A DNA stretch of 64,000 nt. Origin: a bacterium (GTDB lineage: Bacteria > BMS3Abin14). The notes beneath the pieces were generated by a model. The model had not been told where the DNA came from, did not search any database, and saw nothing but the letters and a program-made list of their open reading frames with translations. The first letter of the stretch is position 1, and every line of letters starts with the position of its first letter. The DNA lies in NCBI GenBank assembly GCA_029210965.1, contig JARGFZ010000011.1, positions 1 through 64,000 on the forward strand, written 5' to 3'. This document shows, one piece after another, positions 1-7,650 of this stretch. The translations under genes were made by a program, and so were the position numbers.

Positions 1-290
1 GGACCCCGTTAAAAGTTGGGAGCTATTTTAGCATCCCGTTGACAGGTGGTACCGGCCTACTTCATCCCATCTGTGGTGAAATCATCGTTGTTGCGGGAAC
101 TGTTTTAACCGGGATTGCCGCGTCGTCCACCAGCGGTGCGACTCCTCGCAATGACCTGTATCACCGTGTCGCCGTGGCACGCGGATCACGGATTACGGAT
201 TACGGATCATGAATTATTCACCGCCCCATCCCGCCCGCCAGGGGGCGGGACGAAGCGATCCCGGATGCATCTGGTTGCGGAAAGTTTTTT
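1..290. repeat. Intergenic repeat sequence
   Basis: No gene is supported here. The stretch holds fragments of dispersed repeat families seen elsewhere in the window: 'gggattgccgcgtcg' followed by 'ctcctcgcaatgac' (about 111-153), tandem 'ggattac' words near 190-205, and a GC-rich hairpin near 224-250 (cccgcccgcc facing gggcggg). The hairpin lies beyond the stop codon of the minus-strand sugar transferase but has no clear T-run. Confidence 0.5.
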
Positions 291-1628
291 CTACAGGAAC
301 ATCTGGCGGATAAGGTCGTTTATGGACCACTTACGCGAGATGCGAACTTCTGGCTCAGGGGAAGCAGTGGCAAGCTTTGAAGACACCGCATCCTTAACCT
401 GTCCCAATATGGCCGGAACTGTTTTGAACGATATGGCCAAATCCATGGCCGCGTTCTTCCGGTTTGCGTACCTGATATCAAGGCGCATCATCTCCTTGAA
501 AGTCAGGCGGTTCTTACCCGACACCTGCCACAGTCCGGTCATACCAGGAACGGTATGAAAACGCTTGCGCTGCCACAGAGCAAACTCCCGGGCCTCGTAA
601 TCCAGACAAGGTCTCGGGCCCACCAGGCTCATATCGCCCTTGAAAACGTTAATCAGTTGTGGGAGTTCGTCGATGCAGCCTCTCCGCAGGATCCCGGCAA
701 AAGGGATCAACCGGTTGTCTTTTCCGGTATCAAGCTTCGTCATGGCCTTGCCGTCGGTGCTGATGAGCTCCTTGAGGTAGTCCTTGTGTACGCTGATGTT
801 GTCGGAATCCATCCTCATGGTGCGGAACTTGATCATGGTGAAGGGGCGGCCAAGGTAACCGATCCTTTCCTGCCGGAAGAACACCGGCCCTGGGGATACG
901 ATCTTGATGTAAAGAGCTACCACGGCTAAAAGCGGTGAAAAGGCTATGAGCAGTACCGTTGAGCCGATAATGTCGTAGACCCTTTTCCATGCAGGAGCGC
1001 GGTCAGGCATGACCAACTCCTCGATAGTTTTCGTTGAATCCGAACGACTCTTATTAACTGCCGCTTCGCTCGCAGTATCATTCTTAGCGGTTTTTTCGTT
1101 ATGAAGGGTCAACTGCTCTTCCCTGTCAGCACTTTCGCCGATGCCCTCAAAAGAACCCTCTTCCGAACATCTTCTGTCTTCCCTGCCATTATCTCTGCGA
1201 CGGGAGTTGCCGCCATCAATATCATCGCCAAAATTGCTGAGCCACGGATAGATATAAATCTGGTGGGCGAACCCCTGGCAGGCATCCCTGGCAAGACTTC
1301 GGGCACCGTCCATGCCGGTCTCGGGGAGGAAGACACCGATACTGTGCCCGTCCAGCCACCCGATCTCGTCGGTGGTGCGCATGCGCTGAACCAGGGTTCT
1401 TGACAACTGGCGGACAGCAGGACCCCGGCTCTTAACATTATCACCGTTACTGCCCCGCAGGTCGATATGAATGAGGGAAAAAGCGTGGGCATTCCGGTCG
1501 CATCGGGCGCACTCGTGCAGGATCAGGGTTCGGAACTGGTCGGCCGGCAGCAGGAGTTCGCCTCCCTGGCCGTTTCCGTTTCCGAACACCTTTTTGAGAA
1601 TACCCAAAGCCATTTTAGATAGGTCCAC
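291..1628 (-). CDS. GGDEF-like/sugar transferase fusion (undecaprenyl-phosphate sugar phosphotransferase)
   Basis: Probably the initiating enzyme of exopolysaccharide synthesis, moving a sugar-1-phosphate from a nucleotide sugar to undecaprenyl phosphate at the inner membrane. Residues about 218-445 form a typical bacterial sugar-transferase domain: an amphipathic/membrane helix after PAWKRVYDIIGS, then GPVFFRQERIG, MIKFRTM, DELPQLINVFKGDMS, LVGPRP and PGMTGLWQVSGK. Residues about 27-130 resemble a degenerate GGDEF-type fold (FRTLILHECAR, DEIGWLDGHSIGVFLPET) without a GGDEF signature. A charged linker of about 80 residues joins the two. The frame opens with GTG at 1628; an ATG five codons in (1613) is an alternative, and neither has a clear Shine-Dalgarno. 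The gene shares the strand of the polysaccharide operon but is separated from it by 1 kb of repeats. The sugar substrate is unknown. Confidence 0.88.
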   Translation of the reverse strand: MDLSKMALGILKKVFGNGNGQGGELLLPADQFRTLILHECARCDRNAHAFSLIHIDLRGSNGDNVKSRGPAVRQLSRTLVQRMRTTDEIGWLDGHSIGVFLPETGMDGARSLARDACQGFAHQIYIYPWLSNFGDDIDGGNSRRRDNGREDRRCSEEGSFEGIGESADREEQLTLHNEKTAKNDTASEAAVNKSRSDSTKTIEELVMPDRAPAWKRVYDIIGSTVLLIAFSPLLAVVALYIKIVSPGPVFFRQERIGYLGRPFTMIKFRTMRMDSDNISVHKDYLKELISTDGKAMTKLDTGKDNRLIPFAGILRRGCIDELPQLINVFKGDMSLVGPRPCLDYEAREFALWQRKRFHTVPGMTGLWQVSGKNRLTFKEMMRLDIRYANRKNAAMDLAISFKTVPAILGQVKDAVSSKLATASPEPEVRISRKWSINDLIRQMFL

Positions 1629-2650
1629 TTTCTGTAATAAGGTTCTTACTGAAATTCTTACTGAAATTCGTGCTGAAGTTTGGGGATCGTCCCGAACAGG
1701 AACCGCTTAAACTTCCCCTAAATCTCATCTCGTAGATCCTGCACCCCAAGACCGGTTTGTCCTATTCTATTAACAAGAAGCATGCCAACATCCGGAAATT
1801 ACTCATCTCAATAAAAACCCTTAATATCAATGGGTTGGAAACCTGCGGATCTGGATTGAATTCAACAACTTAATACTGCAACCTCAAAGTGGGAAAACAA
1901 TTACCTATAGTCAGGTGTGAGTGGCAATATATGTAATATTTTACCCATCCAAAATTCCTGGCTACCGTAATTTTGGATGTGGATTCCGGGTCTTCGCCCG
2001 GAATGACATTTGAGGAGGTTTTCCCAGAATCAGATTTTCTCCGCCTGTCTATGCTCGTCACGCCAGAGGCGCGAAAACTCAGTGGTTAAAAACATCGCCC
2101 TCATTGTAACTGGCGTTTACCAAGTTTACCGGTTTCCTCTGCGTCCTTTGCGTCCTCTGCGTTAAAACAACGTCGCCTTTTATAGTAACCGGGATCGCTT
2201 CCACCGTCGCTCTTTGAGCTATGGCGGACAAGTCACACAGGGGACGGATTCCACCTTCGCTTCCACCGTCGCTCTTCGAGCTATGGCGGACAAGAAAGCT
2301 ATGGTGGACAAGCGCGATGACTAAAGCGAATGTCATTGCGAGCCATTTCCCGTGCGAAGTGATCCCGGGATTGCTTCGGCGCAATCGATAGCCTCGCAAT
2401 GACAATACCCCGTACTTCCCTCTTTGGACTTTGGACGTTGGGCTTTGGACTCCTGTCAAAGGCTGGTGCCTTTGGCAGGCATGGCTCCGCCATACCGTGC
2501 ACCCGCCGGCCTGGAAAAAATGGTATGTTGCAGTAAATTCAAATCTTTCTAACCTGGTGACTACGTACTGCTATGTGGTGTTTCTATAAACTTCCATCAG
2601 CTTCACTGCTGTTAGACCCTGCTGCTTGAGGTTTCGGCTTCAAACCCTTT
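1629..2650. repeat. Repeat-filled gap inside the polysaccharide locus
   Basis: About 1 kb with no credible gene between the sugar transferase and the NusG-like gene. It holds a 12-bp tandem pair (aattcttactga twice, about 1646-1670), 'cgtcctttgcgtcctctgcgtt' type words near 2140-2165, 'ggattccgggtcttcgcccgg' near 1980-2003, part of a 96-bp long-distance repeat, and 'tttggacttt ggacgttggg' words near 2425-2450. A promoter for the sugar transferase may lie just upstream of 1630 but I cannot pick one convincingly. Confidence 0.5.
2249..2344 (+). repeat. 96-bp dispersed repeat, copy 1
   Basis: Starts ttccaccttcgcttccaccg and ends tgtcattgcgagcc. The first 73 bases are identical to 33769-33841, and the last 23 differ at only a few positions. 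Both copies lie in intergenic DNA on the same strand about 31.5 kb apart. The element contains the words 'atggcggacaag' and 'atggtggacaag', an internal near-duplication. Confidence 0.8.
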
Positions 2651-3238
2651 CTATAAAGCCTGAACCTGCTGAACCTGATAGATAGGCACCTTGATCGTCG
2701 CCTGATAGAGCAGGTCCATGAGCACGTGGACTCTCTTCTCGGCCGAATCGATCCTGAGAACCGTGCCCACCAGGCCCCTCATGGACTCAGTGAGAAACTC
2801 AACCTTGTCGCCGGGCAGAAGTCCCGGATCTGTTTCAATTATTCCATCTTCGTTCATATTCTCAGCGAAAAACCGCATGATATCGTCATCCACCGCAGGG
2901 GGCGGCGCCTCACCGAACTGCACCAGGTGAAGGACACCCCGCAGCCACCGGACCTTGTGAAAGTCATCCTCGTAGCGAAACCGGCTGAAAACGTAGCCTG
3001 GAAACAGGGGAACAGTCTCCTGCCGTCGGCGGCGCCAGCGGTAGTCCATCCCCATGGGGCAAAGGGCCTCGAACCCGGCCTTTGACAGCTCACCCACACA
3101 AACCGCCTCGTACCGGGGCTTGCTCCGCACCACGTACCATTTTTTCCCATCAGTCTCCGGGGAAAAAATGGCTGGAAGACCTGATTCTTCCTCAGGATCT
3201 TGAGTCAGAGCGTATTTATTTTTGTTGTTATCGCTCAT
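2651..3238 (-). CDS. NusG-family antiterminator (RfaH/UpxY/LoaP-like)
   Basis: Specialised NusG paralogue, expected to ride on RNA polymerase and favour full-length transcription of the long polysaccharide operon. The 195-residue protein begins with a poorly conserved acidic stretch, followed by a NusG N-terminal domain (KKWYVVRSKPRYE, PLFPGYVFSRF, WLRGVLHLVQFG) and a KOW-type C-terminal domain (LLPGDKVEFLTE, GLVGTVLRID). The start at 3238 (MSDNNKNK) is preferred over the longer frame because GGGAG lies about 10 bases upstream. It follows the kinase-like gene by 37 bases on the same strand. The housekeeping nusG sits with ribosomal genes, which are absent here, so a specialised role is likely. 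Confidence 0.88.
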   Translation of the reverse strand: MSDNNKNKYALTQDPEEESGLPAIFSPETDGKKWYVVRSKPRYEAVCVGELSKAGFEALCPMGMDYRWRRRRQETVPLFPGYVFSRFRYEDDFHKVRWLRGVLHLVQFGEAPPPAVDDDIMRFFAENMNEDGIIETDPGLLPGDKVEFLTESMRGLVGTVLRIDSAEKRVHVLMDLLYQATIKVPIYQVQQVQAL

Positions 3239-3275
3239 CTGCTTTCTCCCAGACGTTAATTCCGCAGCTGTGAAA

Positions 3276-4079
3276 TTAACGTTTGCCGTAATATCCGTAG
3301 GCCCCATACCTCTGCCCCGGGGTTTTTTTAACGGCGTTGAGGATAACCCCCATGATGTTGGCCCCTTCCAGCGCTTCCTGAGCCTGGATGAGGTCCCCCT
3401 GGCCGTCCCGGCCAGCCCTCAGAACGATAAAAACTCCGTCACAATGCGGGGCAATGACTGCCGCTTCAGGCATGGGGAAGGCGGGGGGCGCGTCAATGAT
3501 GATGTACTTGAACCTTCGGCGAAGGTTGTCCAGGAGCACTGCCAGCTCCTGGCTGCTGAGGTGGTCCAGGAACGATTCACTGAACTGCCCCGAAGGGAAG
3601 TAGACCATGTCGAACATGCCGCTGTTGACTAGCACCTGGCCGGCCCTTGCCTTCATGTTCAGAACATCGGTAAAGCCCGGCAGGTTTTCTTCCATGATCC
3701 CCAGGTACTTCCTGCTCATGGCCCGGCGCGAGTCCACATCCATGAAGAGGGTCTGCCCCCCGTGGGAGCGGGCAAAGGCAAGGGCCAGATTGATGGCACA
3801 GGTGGTCTTCCCGGCACCAAGGTTGGGACCGGTGACCATGATCACCCTGCCCTTTGCTCCCTTATCGCCGCTTCCAAACTCCTGCTCCACGCGCGACTTT
3901 AAAAACCGGAAATACTCGCTCTCCATGGAACGGGGGCGATGATATACCACCAGCCGTTCATCAATACGCTTCTTGTCAATGTTCGCGATAACCCGGCCGC
4001 CGCTTTCGTAACTGTCGCCGCCCAGGTTATATAGCTTGATGGTCTCGGACACAGCTTTGCCCAGATCGTGATCACCCAT
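3276..4079 (-). CDS. Bacterial tyrosine-kinase-like ATPase of capsule/exopolysaccharide synthesis (CpsD/CapB family)
   Basis: Cytoplasmic P-loop ATPase that normally pairs with a Wzz-type membrane protein and controls polymer export through its autophosphorylation state. Visible motifs are Walker A (TGPNLGAGKTT), the A' motif (LFMDVDSRR) and Walker B (YIIIDAPPAF). The C-terminus is tyrosine-rich (YGAYGYYGKR), as expected of the phospho-acceptor tail of BY-kinases. At 267 residues it has the size of the separate-kinase form rather than the fused Wzc form. Its start codon overlaps the stop of the chain-length gene, so the two are translationally coupled. Kinase activity is inferred from family motifs; a related non-kinase ATPase cannot be excluded. 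Confidence 0.88.
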   Translation of the reverse strand: MGDHDLGKAVSETIKLYNLGGDSYESGGRVIANIDKKRIDERLVVYHRPRSMESEYFRFLKSRVEQEFGSGDKGAKGRVIMVTGPNLGAGKTTCAINLALAFARSHGGQTLFMDVDSRRAMSRKYLGIMEENLPGFTDVLNMKARAGQVLVNSGMFDMVYFPSGQFSESFLDHLSSQELAVLLDNLRRRFKYIIIDAPPAFPMPEAAVIAPHCDGVFIVLRAGRDGQGDLIQAQEALEGANIMGVILNAVKKTPGQRYGAYGYYGKR

Positions 4080-5725
4080 TACAGCATCCCCTTCACGTTG
4101 GTTTTGACCACATTCATGAACTCTCCCAGGTCAACCACATAGCGGTTGAGGAGATAGATCGACAAACCAGAGACTCCCACGAAAAGGAGCAACCCCACCG
4201 CTGCCCTGCGCCTGCTCCGGGTACGCTCTGCCTGGCTGGAGATGTGCGGGATGGCAAAGGCGATGGGCATGTCGCTTACCTGCAGCTGCACCTGTTTTAA
4301 AGAGTAAAAGGCCGGAAAAAGCGCTTCGAGGAGAAGGGCCAGCCCCATGCCGGCGCCCATGCCCCCGGCAAAACCCATGGCCATGATTTTGGGTCGGTTG
4401 GGAAGGTACGGTTTTTCCGGAAAATTGGCCGCGTCTAAAATCTGGAACTTCTCGCCTTTCTGGCGCTTTTCCAGGTTCTCGGACATCTGGGCTTCCATCC
4501 TCTTGTTGAGAAGGTCCTCGTAGCTCGTCTTGGTGTTCTCGTAATCCCTGGTTAGCTGGGTCAGCTGCTGCTCTCTCCGGGGCGCCGCCTCGACGCGCCG
4601 CTGGTACTGGGTGATCCTCCCGTGCAGTGCCGTCTCCTCCTGCTGAAGGGAAGCCAGACGGGGCCTGATCTCGGTGAGCTGGCGGCGAAGGTTGTTAAGC
4701 TCCATGGAGTACCCGGGGCCAGGTGCTACAATCACCGGGGCCCGGGAGGAGGGCTGAACCATGGCCAGTTCCTCCCTGGCCGACTTCAGACTGTTCTCCA
4801 CGCGAGACAGTTCCCGGCGCGCGGCCAGAAGGTCGGGGTGCTGGTCTGTGTACATGGACTCCATGTTGGCGATGCGCTGACGAAGGGCGTCCCGCCGGGC
4901 GACCAACTGGTTAAGGGTCGTGCTGGTGACGGGAGCCTCCCCTTCCCCTGTGGAAATGGAGTTGGCCGCATCCATTTCCCCCTCCAGGCGGCTTATCTCC
5001 TGCTCCAGCATCATGAGCCTGCCGTCCAGCTCACGCTGGGACTCCTGGTTGCTGGTAAGCTGAAGCTGGAGGTTGTCGAGCATCCTGAGGTTTGCGTCCA
5101 GCTGATCGGGAAGCTCCCCCATGTACCTCGCCTTGTAGCTCTGCACCGCCTGCTCCTGCTCCTCGAGGATGGTTTTGAGCTTTTCCAACTCATCTTCGAT
5201 GAACTTCGTGGTGCCCTCGGCCTGGAGCTCCCGGACCTGCAGGCTCTCTTCCACGAACAGGGATACCAGGTTGGAGACCGCCAGCATGGCCTTGGTGGCG
5301 TCACGGTGGACAAAGTGGACCACGAAGAAGTTGGCGTCCCTCCGGTTGGTGGGAATCTCCACCTCCAGGTCCTTCTGCATGGCGGCCACGAGCACCTCGC
5401 TGGGAGCACCCTTTTCCACGAGCTCGGGGTAAAGATCGAGCTTCTTAATAACGGTGAGCAGCTTTGTCCGGCTGGTCAGCCGCTGGTTGATGGATCTCAT
5501 GCGTGTCTGGATGTCGTCGGTTATGGTTGACCGCACATAGTCAGCGGGAACCTCCTGGGCCTCCACGAACATGGAAGAGCTGCTCCTGTACAAGTTGGGC
5601 TGATAGAGGGCCCACAAGGTCACCAGGAGGAAAATAGACACAAAGGGGACCAGGATGATCCACTTGCGTCTCCAGGCGATCTCGAAGACCCTTTGCAGTT
5701 CGTTCGTTGACTCTTCAGGGGGCAT
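4079..5725 (-). CDS. Polysaccharide chain-length determinant (Wzz/GNVR family)
   Basis: Inner-membrane polysaccharide co-polymerase thought to set chain length and to activate the partner ATPase. The 548-residue protein has a Wzz domain with a first membrane helix near residues 16-37 (WKIILVPFVSIFLLVTLWAL begins one residue inside), a long periplasmic coiled coil (about 150-420, rich in leucine heptads and LxxLT repeats), the proline-rich PEKPYLPNRPK motif and a second helix (about 450-470). A third hydrophobic segment near 510-530 is unusual and would put the extreme C-terminus back in the periplasm. The first gene downstream is the kinase, which overlaps it by one base. Confidence 0.88.
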   Translation of the reverse strand: MPPEESTNELQRVFEIAWRRKWIILVPFVSIFLLVTLWALYQPNLYRSSSSMFVEAQEVPADYVRSTITDDIQTRMRSINQRLTSRTKLLTVIKKLDLYPELVEKGAPSEVLVAAMQKDLEVEIPTNRRDANFFVVHFVHRDATKAMLAVSNLVSLFVEESLQVRELQAEGTTKFIEDELEKLKTILEEQEQAVQSYKARYMGELPDQLDANLRMLDNLQLQLTSNQESQRELDGRLMMLEQEISRLEGEMDAANSISTGEGEAPVTSTTLNQLVARRDALRQRIANMESMYTDQHPDLLAARRELSRVENSLKSAREELAMVQPSSRAPVIVAPGPGYSMELNNLRRQLTEIRPRLASLQQEETALHGRITQYQRRVEAAPRREQQLTQLTRDYENTKTSYEDLLNKRMEAQMSENLEKRQKGEKFQILDAANFPEKPYLPNRPKIMAMGFAGGMGAGMGLALLLEALFPAFYSLKQVQLQVSDMPIAFAIPHISSQAERTRSRRRAAVGLLLFVGVSGLSIYLLNRYVVDLGEFMNVVKTNVKGML

Positions 5726-5774
5726 CTAAAAGTTCCTTCATCTCATTTCCGGTTTCATGTCCTGATAACTTCCC

Positions 5775-7046
5775 TTAAAAGAAAGCCGCCGACAGCGTGA
5801 GGTCCAGCCTGTTTTCGGAAAGATCCCGGAAGGCCTCCGTACTGTCTATCGTTTCGCTCACAGCGGCAGCCTCCAGGCTCAAGGTCCTTGAGGGCGACCA
5901 GCTCATTGCCAACTCAAAAAACCAGGTTATGTCTGTCCTGTCAGCGGCAGCGTTGCCGTACACCTCGGCATAACGGTACTGAATGCGAGGTTCCACAGAA
6001 TAGGCGCTGGTAAGGTTCCACATCAGACCAGCCTGGATCTGGCCTGCCCTGGTCCAGGCAACATCCCCTTCTTCCGGGTCCCGAATAGAAGAGAAAACAG
6101 ACAGGGAGCTGTCGAACTGAACACGCCTGTCCGGCAAGCCCGTAACACCTAATTCAACCCTGGGCTCCCAACGCCTTTCATCCACGATGGGCTTGATCCC
6201 GTCCACCCCCACTTCGCTGGTGAAGGTCCAGTCGGTGGACATTTCAACAACGTAAAGGGCTACCACACTGACCATATTGGAATGTTCCCTCGCTCCATCA
6301 GATCTTTCCAGCTGCGAGCTTTCCCAATCGAGACGGTAGCCTGTGGAGGTCGATCGATCCGTTTGATTCGTCATATTGAAACTCAGGGAAGATCCGGTCC
6401 AGGAGTCTGCCTCCACGGCATCCGAACCTTCGTGATATCCTACATCAATAGTGAGGGAACGTCTCCGGTTCAAAGTCAGGCCCCAACCAAGGCCTCCCCG
6501 GGTTTCCTCCAGGTCAAGATCGATATTGCGCTGGGTTCTGGCATCGACATTTCCGTGCCACTGGAAGGTCTGTGAAGACCTTCGCCCGGCGCCAACACTC
6601 ACATTGGATCTCCTGGTTCGAAGCCTCCCCTGGTTGATGTCCCCAAGCTCCGGATTTTCCGTCTCTTCCGAGAAGTTCGCCGACCCTTCCACATAACCTG
6701 TGGTGGCCCAGGGGAACCTCATGTTCAGCCGGAAACGGTAATTGTCCGAATTGCTGAAATCATCACTCTTCCGGGTCTCCACTCCCCCTCCCGCGAGGAA
6801 GTTCACCGTACCTGTGCCCGGCTCCCCCGAAATATTGAGATCACCTTCCATTGTGAGCAGGTACCCCTCTATTTCCTGGCCAACAGGCGCCCGGTCGATG
6901 TTGTCGCTCACAGTCAACCTGCTGCGACCCAAAAGCTGAAAATCCAGAGCTGTCGCCATATCAGCCACTCCCAAAACCATCGCACACACCAGGCACATGG
7001 TCATGCCCCTGCCGGCTTTGCATTTATTCTTCATCTCACGGAACAA
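5775..7046 (-). CDS. Outer-membrane beta-barrel protein of the polysaccharide locus
   Basis: Likely outer-membrane porin-like protein of the export machinery. The first about 34 residues form a signal peptide (basic start, then MCLVCAMVLGVADMATA). The rest alternates polar and aromatic residues in a beta-strand pattern with many Arg, Asn, Ser and Thr, and ends in phenylalanine (LSAAFF), typical of outer-membrane barrels. The start overlaps the end of the Wza-like gene by 11 bases, so they are co-translated. It resembles outer-membrane proteins found in exosortase-linked polysaccharide loci, but no exosortase or PEP-CTERM gene is in this window. Function within the pathway is inferred from position only. 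Confidence 0.7.
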   Translation of the reverse strand: MFREMKNKCKAGRGMTMCLVCAMVLGVADMATALDFQLLGRSRLTVSDNIDRAPVGQEIEGYLLTMEGDLNISGEPGTGTVNFLAGGGVETRKSDDFSNSDNYRFRLNMRFPWATTGYVEGSANFSEETENPELGDINQGRLRTRRSNVSVGAGRRSSQTFQWHGNVDARTQRNIDLDLEETRGGLGWGLTLNRRRSLTIDVGYHEGSDAVEADSWTGSSLSFNMTNQTDRSTSTGYRLDWESSQLERSDGAREHSNMVSVVALYVVEMSTDWTFTSEVGVDGIKPIVDERRWEPRVELGVTGLPDRRVQFDSSLSVFSSIRDPEEGDVAWTRAGQIQAGLMWNLTSAYSVEPRIQYRYAEVYGNAAADRTDITWFFELAMSWSPSRTLSLEAAAVSETIDSTEAFRDLSENRLDLTLSAAFF

Positions 7047-7650
7047 CCAGCGTGTCCCCGCGCTCTAAAACCGGGTTGAACTTAACATCCGGTTCCCTGA
7101 GCATCTTCGTGTAGCTCAAGGGGATATTCCTCTGGCTCTCACCCACCCCCCTGACCAGGACCATTTTCTCCCTGCTGGCGAACTCGGTAAAACCGCCCGC
7201 CAGGGCCAGAGCCTGGAGCGCCGTCAGGGATCCATCAATGGCGTAGGTTCCAGGGTTGGTCACCTCCCCCAGAATGTAGATCCGGTTGGAGGCAGCCTCC
7301 ACAACAATGATGCTCACATAGGGTGCTTCGATGAAAAGCTTTAGTTTCTGCTCGATCTGCATGCTGGTGCCATCGGTGGTGTTGCCCTGGGCAAGGATGT
7401 CTCCGATAAGGGGCATGGAGAATTTGCCGTCAGGCCGAACCCGAAACTCTCCTGAAACCTCTTCATTTTTCCAGACGACTACCTGGATGAGGTCGCCGGC
7501 TCCCAGCTGGTAATCCCCAGCGGGTTTATTACGTGCCGCCGGAACTTTCTCCTTGCCAAAAGTGGCAGACGGGACACTCACAAGTAATGCTCCGCAAAAG
7601 AACAGGGTCAGTAAGGCTGCCAGTGCCGCTTTTCCCTTTCTAGTTTTCAT
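7036..7650 (-). CDS. Polysaccharide export protein (Wza family)
   Basis: Periplasmic or outer-membrane-associated export protein that would form part of the channel for the polymer. A signal peptide (LAALLTLFFCGALLVSVPSA) is followed by the polysaccharide-export domain (DYQLGAGDLIQVVVWKNEE, GKFSMPLIGDI) and a SLBB domain (YILGEVTNPGTYAI, LTALQALALAGG). The start at 7650 (MKTRKGK) is chosen over the longer frame because the signal peptide follows it directly. It overlaps the upstream activator gene by 11 bases. I see no lipobox cysteine in the expected position, so it is probably not a lipoprotein. At 204 residues it is a short member of the family. Confidence 0.88.
   Translation of the reverse strand: MKTRKGKAALAALLTLFFCGALLVSVPSATFGKEKVPAARNKPAGDYQLGAGDLIQVVVWKNEEVSGEFRVRPDGKFSMPLIGDILAQGNTTDGTSMQIEQKLKLFIEAPYVSIIVVEAASNRIYILGEVTNPGTYAIDGSLTALQALALAGGFTEFASREKMVLVRGVGESQRNIPLSYTKMLREPDVKFNPVLERGDTLVVP

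Noticed and set aside
4622-5530. 302-codon open frame on the plus strand
   Set aside because: Antisense to the Wzz-type coiled coil, and rich in Leu/Gly/Val as expected of a reverse reading of that gene.
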